From positions 10,362 to 74,361 of the forward strand of contig JBHGAV010000014.1 of NCBI GenBank assembly GCA_041946685.1: a DNA stretch of 64,000 nucleotides, in the 5' to 3' direction. This document shows, one piece after another, positions 25,607-35,186 of the stretch. The notes beneath the pieces were generated by a model. The model searched no databases. It was not told the origin of the DNA and saw only the letters and a program-made list of their open reading frames with translations. The position numbers and the translations under genes are program-made. This DNA comes from JBHGAV01 sp041946685. GTDB lineage: Bacteria > Acidobacteriota > Terriglobia > Bryobacterales > Bryobacteraceae. Numbering within the stretch: position 1 is the first letter of the stretch; each line of letters begins with the position of its first letter.

Positions 25607-27212
25607 CCGCCTCGACCTGCATGCGCCGCTGGCGCTCGTAGCGCAGCCGCATGCGGTACTCCTGATAGAGCGTGGCAAACGCCGCCCAGTAGTAGCCGGA
25701 GACGAACAGGGCCAGGAACGGCAGGGCCATGTAGTTCAGGCTGTCGATGGCCCAGTAGATCGTGTACAGGAAGTAGGTGCCGATCCCGATCTCGATGAAC
25801 GGCAGCCAGCCGCTCTTGCGCCGGTACTTGACGTCCTCCACCCGGCCTTGATCGCCGGAGATGGCGTACTTGGCCGTGCGCACGAAGCTGCTCTTGATCC
25901 CGAACAGCGCCTCCAGGACCGCTCGGGTGTTGATCACCGCGAGGCCCACCCCGACCGCCAGAAGCGCCGGGATCATGAAGATCGACCGCTTCCACGTCTT
26001 CGGACGGAGCTCCCGCTGCGCCATGAGGTAGAACGCCGACAGCGAGAAGAACGAGGCGACGATCAGCGGTAAATCGATCAACACCATCTGCCACCAGCCG
26101 ATATAGAAGCGCACGATCATCACCGGCACCATCAGGGCCGAGACAACCATCATCAGCGGGTAGGAAATGTTCGGGGTCAGATGGAAGATCGCTTCGGCCT
26201 TGTGGCGCCAGGAAATCGGAGCACGTAAGATCGCGGGCAACAGCTTCTTGGCGGTCTGGACCAGGCCCTTGGCCCAGCGCGACTGCTGCACCTGGAAGGC
26301 GTGCATCTCGACGGGAAGTTCCGAAGGGCAATCCAAGCCCGGCAGGTAGACGAACCGCCACCCCTTGAGTTGCGCCCGGTAGCTGAGGTCGCAATCCTCG
26401 GTCAGGGTGTCGTGCTGCCAACCGCCCGCGTCCTCGATCATCTTGCGCCGGAGGACACCGCCGGTGCCGTTGAAGTTGAAGAACAGCCCGCGGCCGCAAC
26501 GCGCGACGTGCTCGAGAACGAAGTGCCCGTCCAGCAGCATAGCCTCGACCTCGGTCAGCACGTTGTACTCACGGTTGAGGTAACTCCAGCGGGTCTGCAC
26601 CACGCCCACGGACGGATCGGCGAAGTGATGGACGGTCCGTTTCAGGAAGTCGGCGGGAGGGACGAAATCGGCGTCGAACACGGCGATGAGCTCGCCGGTG
26701 GCGGTCTCGAGTCCCTCCTGCAACGCGCCGGCCTTGAAGCCTTCGCGGTTGGCGCGATGGCGATACTCGATAGGGTGCCCCGCGGCGCGGAAGCGCTCGA
26801 CGAGCGCTTCGGTGAACGGGTGCGTGTCGTCGGTGGAATCGTCGAGCACCTGGATTTGCAGCAACTCCTTGGGGTAGTCCAGCTTGACCACCTCTTCGAT
26901 CAGCCGCTGGACGACGTACCTCTCGTTGTACAGGGGAAGCTGCACGGTCACGCGCGGGAGCTTCTCCAGCCGCTTGGGGGGCTCCACGGGGAGATGCTTG
27001 CGGACCTTAAGGTAGCTGCGCATGATCTCATAGCGATGCATCCCGTAGATGGAGAGCACCACCATGATTCCGAAGTAGGGGATGAGCAGCGACCAGTCGA
27101 ACCAACTGAGCTGATGAATTCCCGAGAAGGTGTCGTCGTTCAGCGCGTTCACCGCCCGGTCGATGGGCGAAGAGGCGAACAGGAGAGCCACAGGGCTCAA
27201 GGCTGCAAACAT
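25599..27212 (-). CDS. Processive family-2 glycosyltransferase (cellulose-synthase-like)
   Basis: A 537-residue inner-membrane enzyme. An N-terminal membrane helix pair is followed by a cytosolic GT-A domain with DD (124-125), DAD (180-182), TED (271-273) and the QQSRW processivity motif (309-313). Four or so C-terminal membrane helices should form a glycan channel. It resembles CesA/CsA-type beta-mannan or glucan synthases and lacks a PilZ domain. It probably builds and extrudes a linear polysaccharide. Start 27212 is preferred: the promoter TATAAT (27259-27264) lies downstream of the only longer alternative start. Confidence 0.88.
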   Translation of the reverse strand: MFAALSPVALLFASSPIDRAVNALNDDTFSGIHQLSWFDWSLLIPYFGIMVVLSIYGMHRYEIMRSYLKVRKHLPVEPPKRLEKLPRVTVQLPLYNERYVVQRLIEEVVKLDYPKELLQIQVLDDSTDDTHPFTEALVERFRAAGHPIEYRHRANREGFKAGALQEGLETATGELIAVFDADFVPPADFLKRTVHHFADPSVGVVQTRWSYLNREYNVLTEVEAMLLDGHFVLEHVARCGRGLFFNFNGTGGVLRRKMIEDAGGWQHDTLTEDCDLSYRAQLKGWRFVYLPGLDCPSELPVEMHAFQVQQSRWAKGLVQTAKKLLPAILRAPISWRHKAEAIFHLTPNISYPLMMVVSALMVPVMIVRFYIGWWQMVLIDLPLIVASFFSLSAFYLMAQRELRPKTWKRSIFMIPALLAVGVGLAVINTRAVLEALFGIKSSFVRTAKYAISGDQGRVEDVKYRRKSGWLPFIEIGIGTYFLYTIYWAIDSLNYMALPFLALFVSGYYWAAFATLYQEYRMRLRYERQRRMQVEAAR

Positions 27213-27258
27213 AGGAATCGGTTCCAGCGGTGCCTGCTCTCCAGGGTGGAGGCAATTG

Positions 27259-27287
27259 ATTATAACCCGCCAGACTTTCAATGTATC
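27259..27287 (-). promoter_or_regulatory. Promoter of the glycosyltransferase gene
   Basis: A perfect TATAAT on the minus strand (27264 to 27259) is preceded, after 17 bp, by GATACA (27287-27282), a weak -35. A transcript would start near 27252 and give a leader of about 40 nt to the ATG at 27212. Confidence 0.55.
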
Positions 27288-27324
27288 TACTTTATGTGGG
27301 GTAGCGCAGGCCCCGCCGGGCAGT

Positions 27325-27705
27325 TCAGGCGGCTTCCTTCATCATGGCCACGATGACCGCCTCAACCTCCCGGGCTACGGGCAGAAGCGAAGGTGTGGCG
27401 AAGATCTTCATCAGCGCGGTGGGAAGGATGGTCGCCAGCCGGTAACCGTTGAACCCCCGGTAGACTGAGATGCGGCACGGAAGTGCCGTGGACACCGCCC
27501 CGTTGGCCTCCAGCACCTTCTTGGCCTGGTGCGGATTGCAGACCTCGTAGACCACGCACTCTCCGGCGAACTCCACACCTTTCTTGGCCATAGTTTCCTT
27601 CAGGTTATGAACGGCGACCACTCCGAACTGATGTCGGGCGGCGGCCTCGTGCAAGCCCTTGTCGATTGCTTCCAGGTTCTTGGCGGAATCTATTTCGAAT
27701 AGCAT
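27325..27705 (-). CDS. DUF302 family protein
   Basis: A 126-residue soluble protein of the DUF302 family (unknown function, often with redox or stress genes). Typical marks are GVVAVHNLKETMAKKGVEF (about 27-45), then the hydrophobic CVVYEVCNPHQAKKVLEA stretch with a conserved Cys, and the PCRISVYRGFNG motif. The start at 27705 is set by GGAG 6 nt upstream. Confidence 0.85.
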   Translation of the reverse strand: MLFEIDSAKNLEAIDKGLHEAAARHQFGVVAVHNLKETMAKKGVEFAGECVVYEVCNPHQAKKVLEANGAVSTALPCRISVYRGFNGYRLATILPTALMKIFATPSLLPVAREVEAVIVAMMKEAA

Positions 27706-27799
27706 CGCAACTCCATGGTAGTCCGAATGGAAGCGTCCTGGAACAGAATTCCACACGTTGTCGTACCTGTAATAGAATGAAGCGGTTCCCGGAGGACAA

Positions 27800-28204
27800 A
27801 TGAGAGATCACGTCCGGATCCTCGCATATCTGCACATCGTGTTCGGTTCGCTGGGTCTGGTGGGCGCCCTTATCGTACTGCTCGTGTTCGGCGGCATTGC
27901 GGGGATCGTGGGGATGGCGAATCCGAACGATCCGGATGCGTTGCATGTTGCGGTCCCGATTATCGGGGTCGTCGGCTTCCTGATTTGTGCGTTCGTCGCG
28001 CTGGTCTCCATCCCCGGCATCATCGCGGGCGTGGGCCTCCTGAAGTTCCGGCCGTGGGCGCGCATGCTCGGGATCGTGCTGAGCGCGCTGGACTTACTGC
28101 ACGTGCCCTTGGGCACGATTCTGGGGATCTACGGCTTGTGGGTGCTGCTGAAGCCAGAGACCGAGCAACTGTTCGCCTACACCGCCCAACCCCAGACGCG
28201 ATGA
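27800..28204 (+). CDS. Small integral membrane protein
   Basis: A 134-residue hypothetical with about four hydrophobic segments (about 8-36, 52-70, 72-90 and 92-118) and short loops. The opening HVRILAYLHIVFGSLGLVG and the GLLKFRPWARMLGIVLSAL stretch are typical of small uncharacterised acidobacterial membrane proteins. GGAGGACA precedes the ATG. The neighbours give no clue to function. Confidence 0.75.
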   Translation: MRDHVRILAYLHIVFGSLGLVGALIVLLVFGGIAGIVGMANPNDPDALHVAVPIIGVVGFLICAFVALVSIPGIIAGVGLLKFRPWARMLGIVLSALDLLHVPLGTILGIYGLWVLLKPETEQLFAYTAQPQTR

Positions 28205-28297
28205 CTAGGTCGAGCCGGTCATTGCGCCCGCGGAGGGCTGGCAAAGTAGTCCCTGCGCTTCCCCGTCTTTCTCGCCCGCAGACCTCAGTTGTACGTG

Positions 28298-29725
28298 CTA
28301 GGCGGGAAGTTCAAAGCCCTTTCGGTAAGAGGGCCGCTGGAGAAACTGGTTGGCCTCGCTATCCGCAAACCTGCCGCGCTTGGCGTCGTAGCGCAGAAGC
28401 TTACCCTTGTTGCGGATGGCGATGTCACCCAGCAGCGCGATCTCGGAGATGATTCCGCCGTAGGCAAAATCGGCCGAGGTCGGCTTGCCCGCCTTCGCAC
28501 ACTCCACCCATTCCATCCAATGGCTGGTATCAATGCGCGGAATGGTCCTGGCGGGCCGTTTATAATCCCTGTTCAACTCCTCGGGAATGAGCTTCACCTG
28601 CTGCATCGCACCCGGCTTGCTCGCGTAGATGGGGCCGAACACAATGGCGCCGCTGGTTCCCACGATGATTCCGCCGCCCGTCGGCGGCTTATCTTCCGCC
28701 TTCCACCACTTCGTCAGCGGCGGCATCTTGTCGTTGTGGTGCCAGGTGAGCGTCACCGGCGGCTTCTTGCCCCGCGCCGGGAATCCGTACCGGACTACCG
28801 CGAAACGCGGGTACTTCTGGGTCTTGTCGGCGACCGTATCCCATTCGGCGTCCGTTCCCACCGCCTCGATCGTCTCCGGGAGCCCCAGGTCCAGCGCCCA
28901 GGCTATCGGGTCGATGTAGTGCGGGCCGTGGTCGCCCAACTTGCCCGCCCCGAAATCGTACCAATATCGCCACCGGTTCGGATGGTACATCGAATTGAAC
29001 GGCCGGGAGGGCGCCGGCCCAAGCCACAAGTCCCAGTTCAGCTCGGGGGGAACCGGAACGTCGTCCTGAATGTGTTTCAGGTCGTCGTAGTAACTGGGGG
29101 AGCCCGGCCGGATCGTCTCGTACTCGTAGACGTGAGCCTCGCGCACGTCGCCGATAGCGCCGTCACGGACCCACTCGACAATGGCGCGGCAATCCTCCGA
29201 AGCGTGACCCTGCACACAGGTCGATGTGATGACCTTCTTGTGCTTCTTCTCCGCCGCCATCATGGCGCGGTTCTCCTGGACCGAGATCCCCAACGGCTTC
29301 TCGCAGAAGACGTGCTTGCCCATCTTCATCGCCGTGAGCACCGCCTGGGCGTGAGTGTGATCCGGGGTGCTCACCACCACGCCGTCGATCTGCTTATCCA
29401 TCTCCTGGAGCATCACGCGCCAGTCGTCGAAACGCCTGGCCGAAGGGTACTTCTTGGCCAGGGAGGCGGCCGTGCCGATCATCCCCCGACCGCCGCTCGA
29501 CTCGCGCCAATCGACATCGCACAACGCCACGATGTTCTGGCTGGCCATTTCGTTGATCTGGGTCCGGCCAGCCATCCCACACCCGATGAAGGCGAGGTTC
29601 ATCTTCTCGCTGGGGGCGAGGACTCTTCCCCTGCCAAGCACCTGGGGCGGCAGAATCGTGAACCCTGCCGCCGCCGTGCCGAGGGCCAGCGCCCTTCTAC
29701 GCGATAATTCGTCTGGGTGTCTCAT
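28298..29725 (-). CDS. Exported Gfo/Idh/MocA family oxidoreductase
   Basis: A 475-residue NAD(P)-dependent sugar oxidoreductase with a Tat-type signal (SRRRALALGTAAAGFTILP, from about 8). The N-terminal Rossmann fold has NLAFIGCGMAGRTQ (about 43-56) and the EKPLG motif in HVFCEKPLGISV. The long middle is family-typical: QGHASEDCRAIVEWVRDG and GLGAGKLGDHGPHYIDPI. Many members oxidise sugar carbons, often C3 of glycosides, and Tat export would deliver them folded with cofactor. It lies 14 nt after a paralogue with the same layout. Confidence 0.9.
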   Translation of the reverse strand: MRHPDELSRRRALALGTAAAGFTILPPQVLGRGRVLAPSEKMNLAFIGCGMAGRTQINEMASQNIVALCDVDWRESSGGRGMIGTAASLAKKYPSARRFDDWRVMLQEMDKQIDGVVVSTPDHTHAQAVLTAMKMGKHVFCEKPLGISVQENRAMMAAEKKHKKVITSTCVQGHASEDCRAIVEWVRDGAIGDVREAHVYEYETIRPGSPSYYDDLKHIQDDVPVPPELNWDLWLGPAPSRPFNSMYHPNRWRYWYDFGAGKLGDHGPHYIDPIAWALDLGLPETIEAVGTDAEWDTVADKTQKYPRFAVVRYGFPARGKKPPVTLTWHHNDKMPPLTKWWKAEDKPPTGGGIIVGTSGAIVFGPIYASKPGAMQQVKLIPEELNRDYKRPARTIPRIDTSHWMEWVECAKAGKPTSADFAYGGIISEIALLGDIAIRNKGKLLRYDAKRGRFADSEANQFLQRPSYRKGFELPA

Positions 29726-29739
29726 GCGCGTGTCCTCCG

Positions 29740-31242
29740 CTAGCTGGGCAGCTCCCAGCCCTTGCGGTAGGTCCTCTTCACCGCCATCTTGTTGGCTTCT
29801 TCGCTGTTCCTGAAGCGGCCCGCCTTGCCGTCGTACTCCAGACTCTTGCCCGGCTCGGCGTTGGCTGCGTTGCCGATGATGGCGAGTTCCGACATGAGGC
29901 CCCCGTACTCGAGACTGGAACTGGCCTGCTTGCCGGCCTTGGCGCTATCCACCCAATCCGCCCAGTGGCTCTTCACGCGCGGCAGAGTTGGAGCCGGACG
30001 CCTGTACTCCTTGTTCAGTTCGGGCGGCCAAAGCCGGACGATCTCCGGCGTGCCCCAGCTCACGGCCTGCGACAGGTCGGTGGACGCCACCAGCGGCTTG
30101 CTGGCGTAAAGCGCGCCCCACGAGATCGCGCCCTTGCTGCCGAACATAAATCCGCCGCCTTGGGCGAGGATCTTGTCCGCGCCTTCTTTCCAGCCCGGAG
30201 GCTTCGGCACATCGAGCTCCTTGTTCGGGCCGTAGTGAAAGTAGACCTCCACGGGGGGCATCTTCCCGCGGGCCGGAAATGACCACTTGATCACGCCGCT
30301 CCAAGGGTATACTTCCTTGTTGGTCTTCCAGTCGTATCCCTTTTCCGGCTGAGCTTCAACGTGGGTTGGGTAACCAAGCTCCAGCGCCCACGCGACCGGG
30401 TCGACCAGATGGTCCACATAGTCACCCGGATTGCCGGTCCCGAAGTCCACCCAGGCGCGCCAGCGGTTCGGGTGGTAGATGGGGCTGTAGGGACGCACTC
30501 TTGCGGGCCCCAGGAACAGATCCCAGTGCAGCCCTTCGGGTACAGGGTGCTCCTGGGCCAGAAGCTTCGGAATGTTCTCGTAAGTGACGTCAAGCTTGGT
30601 CTGCGGCAGCGCCCTCGGGGAACTGGCAGTGTCCTTGTGGAATATGTGGACCGTCTTTACGTCCCCGATCGCGCCGTCCCGGAACCACTCCACGATCAGC
30701 CGAATATCCTCTGAGGAATGGCCCTGGTTGCCGACCTGCCCGGTCACCTTATACTTTTTCGCGAAGGCGATCATGCGCCGGGCTTCTTCGACGGTGCGGC
30801 ACATGTTCTTCTCGACGTACACGTGCTTGCGCATCTTCATCGCCTGGAGCGCGATGCAGGCGTGCGTGTGGTCGGGGGTCGATATCACCACGCCGTCGAT
30901 GTTCTTCTCCTGTTCCTGAAGCATCTTCCGGTAGTCTTCGTACCGCTTCGCGTTTGGGTACTTGCTTGCTGTCGCCACATTGCCGCGCGGCGCTCGTCCC
31001 GCCCGCGCAGGGGCGGGGGCGGTCCAGTCGATGTCACACACAGCAACAACGTTCTGGCCCAGGTCGGCAAGTTCCTGCAGGTTGAGCGCGCCCCGCATTC
31101 CGATACCGACGAACGCAAGGTTCATCCGTTCGCTGGGGGGCACTGTTCCCTGCCGGCCAAGTACATGCGCCGGCAGAAAAGTGAACCCGGCAACGCCGGC
31201 GCTTGCGGCAATCATGCCCCGGCGTGAAATCTCTCGCTTCAT
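29740..31242 (-). CDS. Exported Gfo/Idh/MocA family oxidoreductase
   Basis: A 500-residue paralogue of the neighbouring gene, with a Tat-type signal (ISRRGMIAASAGVAGFTFLP). The Rossmann start is NLAFVGIGMRGALNLQ. The usual EKP is EKN here (VYVEKNMCRTVEE), the most visible change at the active-site side of the cofactor domain; GNQGHSSEDIRLIVEWFRDG and YPTHVEAQPEKGYDW follow. The two enzymes are co-transcribed and probably act on related sugars. Loss of the proline in EKP need not be inactivating. Confidence 0.9.
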   Translation of the reverse strand: MKREISRRGMIAASAGVAGFTFLPAHVLGRQGTVPPSERMNLAFVGIGMRGALNLQELADLGQNVVAVCDIDWTAPAPARAGRAPRGNVATASKYPNAKRYEDYRKMLQEQEKNIDGVVISTPDHTHACIALQAMKMRKHVYVEKNMCRTVEEARRMIAFAKKYKVTGQVGNQGHSSEDIRLIVEWFRDGAIGDVKTVHIFHKDTASSPRALPQTKLDVTYENIPKLLAQEHPVPEGLHWDLFLGPARVRPYSPIYHPNRWRAWVDFGTGNPGDYVDHLVDPVAWALELGYPTHVEAQPEKGYDWKTNKEVYPWSGVIKWSFPARGKMPPVEVYFHYGPNKELDVPKPPGWKEGADKILAQGGGFMFGSKGAISWGALYASKPLVASTDLSQAVSWGTPEIVRLWPPELNKEYRRPAPTLPRVKSHWADWVDSAKAGKQASSSLEYGGLMSELAIIGNAANAEPGKSLEYDGKAGRFRNSEEANKMAVKRTYRKGWELPS

Positions 31243-31273
31243 CCTCTCGACTCCTGTCTACTCGGACATAAAT

Positions 31274-31306
31274 GGGGGCGGCCCACATCCTCTGTGAGCC
31301 GCCTCC
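31274..31306 (-). terminator. Hairpin downstream of the first TonB-dependent receptor
   Basis: Arms 31274-31282 and 31298-31306 pair over 9 bp (one G-U); after a one-by-one mismatch a further CAC/GTG pairing tightens the loop. A second 6-bp stem (ACTGTC/GACAGT, 31317-31322 and 31333-31338) lies closer to the stop codon. There is no U-tract. Confidence 0.55.
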
Positions 31307-31342
31307 GGTATTCAGTACTGTCCTTACCTCCTGACAGTCCTG

Positions 31343-34300
31343 TTAGAAAGTCAACCTCAGCACGAGCTGAATCAGTCTTGGGTCGTTGATTTGGCGTGTT
31401 ACGTATCCCGTAGTCGGATTTGCCGCTGTCGTAACTCCCGTATTCGGCATCCCGAACTGCACCCGGTTGAAGAGGTTGTAGACCTCCCCCCGGAACTCCA
31501 GGTTGAACCGTTCGGTAATCGATGTCTTCTTGAGCAGCGAGAAGTTGAAGTTGTTGATGCCGTGCCCGCGAAGAGAGGGATGCCTGGCGCTGAGGTTCCC
31601 CAGCGTATAGCCGGCCGGAACCGAGAAGCACGCAGGGTTGAACCACTTCGTCAGCCGCGACTGGGCCGAGCCGCTGACCTTGGGATCGCAGCCGGGCACC
31701 ACGTTGGGCCGCAGTCCAAGGCCGAAGCTGCTGGCATTGTTGGGGCTTGCGCTCAGCGCCAGCGGGTAGCCCATCTGGAAGGTACTCGCTCCGCTCACGC
31801 TCCATCCCGAGGAGAGCCTCTGCGTCACAGCGTTGCCGCCGTTGAGGAACTTCTGGCCCTTGCCGATCGGGAGATCGACCGCGTAACTCACGGTCAGCCG
31901 CTGCCGCGAATCGAAGCCAACCAGCGCCTTTTCTGCCCGCAGGTTAGCCGGATCCTGGAAGCTGGTGCCGGCACCCAAGCCGGAATCCAGCCAGGCCGTC
32001 GTGGAACTGACGTTGCCGAGCAGCTTGGAGAACGTGTAGGCCGCCAGGATGGTCCCACCCTTGGAGAAGCGCTTCTCGCCCTTCATCTGGAGTGCATGAT
32101 AGGTTGAGTTGCCGACATATCCTCCACCTATCTGAACGTTTGTGTACTGCGGGAAGGGCCGCAGAAGCTGCCCTCGAGTTACAGTCGGCTGCGACAGCGT
32201 TCCGGTCTTTACGAGGCCGTAGAACGGATTGGCCACCTGGCTGTTCAGCCCGGAACCCAAGGCCAACTGCGAAACCGGCAGAGCGTTGATCTGATACGTG
32301 CCCGCCGGCAGGTGAACGCCGCTCGACCCCGCGTAAGCCGCCTCAAGGGCAATGTCACCCCACAACTGGCGCTGCACGGTGAAATTCCACTGCGACTGGT
32401 AGGGATAGGGAGCGCTCTTGAATGGAATGTTGGTGAGCCCGCCGCCGATCAACGCGGCCTGCGCCTCGTCTCGCGGCATGTTTCCCGGCGCCGAAACGAA
32501 GCCATTCGGATACGGATCGCTGAGCGTGTCGAACGGAGTGACGCCGTTGTCCTTGGTGGGAACCCAGGCCGTGCCCATCGAAGCGAGAGGCATCGCCCAT
32601 GGGGATTCGCTGAACTGGAGGGTGGACGGCAGGATGTAAATGCCGCCGCCTGCCCGGATCACCGTCTTTTCGTTTAGCCGGTAGGCTATGCCCACTCGGG
32701 GAGCAAAGAGTTTGAAGTTCTCGTCCTTTACGCCCTTCTGCGGATGCTGGGGAGTAAGAACGAAATTCAGCGCTCCAAGAACGGGCTGTCCATTCACCGT
32801 GACCGACTTGGTCGCCGGATTGACCTCGTAAGGATTGAAGGAAGCGATGCGGTCCTTCCGCTCCCTCCAGACGCCGGGGATCTCCCAGCGGACGCCGGCG
32901 GTTATGGTTAGCTTGCTGGTGGCCATCCAGGAATCCTGCACGTAATACCCCTGGTAGTGCATGGATTCATAAGGACGAGCAAATGCCGTCTGGCTGCCGC
33001 TATTGCCGTAACCGAGCAGCATTGAAGCCAGACCATTCCCGCTTGCGCCCTGGTTGAGTGCGTTCTGGGAAGTGATCGCGGTCGTGAAAGCAAACGAGCC
33101 GCCGCCGAACGTCTGGTAATAGGTGTTCTGCATCAGACGCCAGTCGGCGCCGAACTTGAGCGTGTGCTTTCCCTTGACCCAGCTCAGGTTCGGCGTCAGC
33201 AGATAGTCGTTCTCCGTTGACAAGATGTGGAGGCCGCTCACGGTCTGGTATCCGCCGACACTGATGGACGGAATGGAAGCGTTCGCGCCGCCGTGGATAA
33301 TGGGAAGCTGAGTGTCCATGTACTTCGGGAACCCGAACGTCTGGTTGAGATTGATTCCATCGTACGACTGACGGCGCCCATAAGGGAAGCGTATGTAGGA
33401 CGCGCGGAGGTCGAGGATCATCGTGGGGCTGAGCATGTAGGTCGAGCCCGCCAGCAACTGGGTGGTGGTGAAGTACTCCGGAGCGTAGGGGTCGTTGGCG
33501 TAGATGCCGTTGCCGAACGGCGCGAACGCCAGGCTCTCCGAAGACCAGCGCGAATACCGCCCGAAGAGCCGGAGCTTGTCGGTCACCGTGTGGTCGACAC
33601 GGGCGTTGACTTGATCGTTATTGCCTCCCTGAAGCGCGGGAACGCTGAAATTGAGGAGATGCGTGTACTGCTGCCCTCCGCTGGTAGGCTTTCCGATCAA
33701 CGGGAAATCAATTAGCTTCTTGGCAACTGGGTCGAAACGGCTGGCCGGAATCTGATTGCCAGCGAAAGGCTGCCTCTGAATCGTCTGTCCGGAGGCGCAG
33801 GCGGGGTTGCCGTGCGCGCCGCACTGCGTCAGAGGATCGTAGACCGGTATTACGACGTTGGAGGCGTTCCGGTAATCCGAAAAGTCGCCCGTGTACATCT
33901 CTGGCGTCGGCACGGTGTACGGGCCGAACGTGGATGATGCGCGATTGCGATAGCCTTCCCATCCCGCGAAGAAGAACATCGTGTTCTTCTTGATCGGGCC
34001 GCTGCCGCTCAGACCGTACTGGTTCTGCTTCATGGCATTCTTCTTGCCGCTGCCCGCGTTGGCGAAGAAGTCGTTGGCGTTTAGAACGGTGTTGCGGAAG
34101 TACTCATACGCGCTGCCGTGAAACTCGTTGGTGCCCGACTTCGACGAGAAGTTGATGACGCCTCCCGAGTAACGCCCGTATTCCGAGCTGTTGCTGTTGG
34201 TCTGCACGCGGAACTCGGCCACCGCTTCCGGGCTCGGCACCATGTTCACGAGATTGCCGAGAACCGAGTTGGCGGGGACGCCATCGTAGTAAACCGCGCC

Positions 34301-34912
34301 CTGGTTCGCGAAACCTCCTCCGATCTGGTAGTTCCCGGCCGCGAAAATGTTCTTGCCGGTGATGGCGTTGCCCTCGGTTGTGCCCTGAGGCACTACGCCG
34401 GGCACGAGCGCTGCGAGGTTCATCGTATTGCGGCCATTGACCGGCAGATCCTCGACGGCACGGGCACTAACGACCTGGCTAAGGTTGCCGCTCTCGGTTT
34501 CCAGCAGCGGCGCGACGGCCTGGACTTCAATCGTCTGGTTTACCTCGCCGATCTGCATCGAAATGTCGGCCCGGATCGTTCCCGACACCGTGACTTGGAC
34601 ATTCTCACGGGTGGCTCGCTTGAATCCGACTTGCTCCACTTCCACACGATACGCTCCGGGAACAAGGTTTAGAAACTGATAATCGCCCGCTGCCCCGGTC
34701 TTGGCTTGACGCCGTTCACCGGTCGCGACGTTGGTCAGCGTCACGGCCGCACCAGCCAGCGCACCGCCGGACTGGTCGGTCACGGAGCCGACAACGGAGC
34801 CGTAAAACTGCTGGCCGTACAGCGGGCCACTGAGAACCGGAATGACAACGAGGCCAATCACGATCCCCAAGAAAAGCAGCGCCCTCGCGGACGCCTTCAA
34901 GTCTCCTGTCAT
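31343..34912 (-). CDS. TonB-dependent receptor with carboxypeptidase-regulatory-like domain (Oar-like), copy 1
   Basis: A 1189-residue outer membrane receptor. A signal peptide ends near SGPLYGQQ. A carboxypeptidase-regulatory-like Ig domain follows (about 35-110, SVTDQSGGALAGAAVTLTN), then the plug (about 130-260, VVSARAVEDLPVNGRNTMN) and a long beta-barrel ending in the aromatic LVLRLTF. It should import a large substrate using TonB energy. The start at 34912 is set by GGAGGAAG a few bases upstream. It is a close paralogue of 47215-50793. The gene points toward the two exported oxidoreductases. Confidence 0.92.
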   Translation of the reverse strand: MTGDLKASARALLFLGIVIGLVVIPVLSGPLYGQQFYGSVVGSVTDQSGGALAGAAVTLTNVATGERRQAKTGAAGDYQFLNLVPGAYRVEVEQVGFKRATRENVQVTVSGTIRADISMQIGEVNQTIEVQAVAPLLETESGNLSQVVSARAVEDLPVNGRNTMNLAALVPGVVPQGTTEGNAITGKNIFAAGNYQIGGGFANQGAVYYDGVPANSVLGNLVNMVPSPEAVAEFRVQTNSNSSEYGRYSGGVINFSSKSGTNEFHGSAYEYFRNTVLNANDFFANAGSGKKNAMKQNQYGLSGSGPIKKNTMFFFAGWEGYRNRASSTFGPYTVPTPEMYTGDFSDYRNASNVVIPVYDPLTQCGAHGNPACASGQTIQRQPFAGNQIPASRFDPVAKKLIDFPLIGKPTSGGQQYTHLLNFSVPALQGGNNDQVNARVDHTVTDKLRLFGRYSRWSSESLAFAPFGNGIYANDPYAPEYFTTTQLLAGSTYMLSPTMILDLRASYIRFPYGRRQSYDGINLNQTFGFPKYMDTQLPIIHGGANASIPSISVGGYQTVSGLHILSTENDYLLTPNLSWVKGKHTLKFGADWRLMQNTYYQTFGGGSFAFTTAITSQNALNQGASGNGLASMLLGYGNSGSQTAFARPYESMHYQGYYVQDSWMATSKLTITAGVRWEIPGVWRERKDRIASFNPYEVNPATKSVTVNGQPVLGALNFVLTPQHPQKGVKDENFKLFAPRVGIAYRLNEKTVIRAGGGIYILPSTLQFSESPWAMPLASMGTAWVPTKDNGVTPFDTLSDPYPNGFVSAPGNMPRDEAQAALIGGGLTNIPFKSAPYPYQSQWNFTVQRQLWGDIALEAAYAGSSGVHLPAGTYQINALPVSQLALGSGLNSQVANPFYGLVKTGTLSQPTVTRGQLLRPFPQYTNVQIGGGYVGNSTYHALQMKGEKRFSKGGTILAAYTFSKLLGNVSSTTAWLDSGLGAGTSFQDPANLRAEKALVGFDSRQRLTVSYAVDLPIGKGQKFLNGGNAVTQRLSSGWSVSGASTFQMGYPLALSASPNNASSFGLGLRPNVVPGCDPKVSGSAQSRLTKWFNPACFSVPAGYTLGNLSARHPSLRGHGINNFNFSLLKKTSITERFNLEFRGEVYNLFNRVQFGMPNTGVTTAANPTTGYVTRQINDPRLIQLVLRLTF

Positions 34913-35030
34913 TAAACTTCCTCCCACAAATGGTCTTGCGAACGTCTGACCCAGCCCACGGCCGGTGCGTCCCCTGAGCACACGTCGTCCCGCATCGGCC
35001 ACGCAGAACTTTATCGCTAACGCTGGGATT

Positions 35031-35083
35031 ATTGTGAGCGTCGCCGCACGCAAGATCAAGATCGGGACGGTCGTGGACCGTCC
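35031..35083 (-). promoter_or_regulatory. Promoter and inverted repeat upstream of TonB-dependent receptor copy 1
   Basis: On the minus strand TTGATC (35059-35054), 17 bp, then CACAAT (35036-35031) form a promoter. Directly upstream of the -35 lies GGACGGTC-GTG-GACCGTCC (35065-35083), a perfect 8+3+8 inverted repeat. The paralogous receptor has the same promoter geometry and a GGACGGTC element in the same place (50912-50957), so this is likely an activator site. The divergent regulator gene begins 104 bp away. Confidence 0.6.
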
Positions 35084-35186
35084 TGGACCTCCGCTTCTTC
35101 GCTAAAAACAAAGAACTTATCTGGTTCGCCATTGGCCGCAGACTAGCAGCCGTCAGAATTTGGTAGACTTGGGTCAATCGGCAGCA

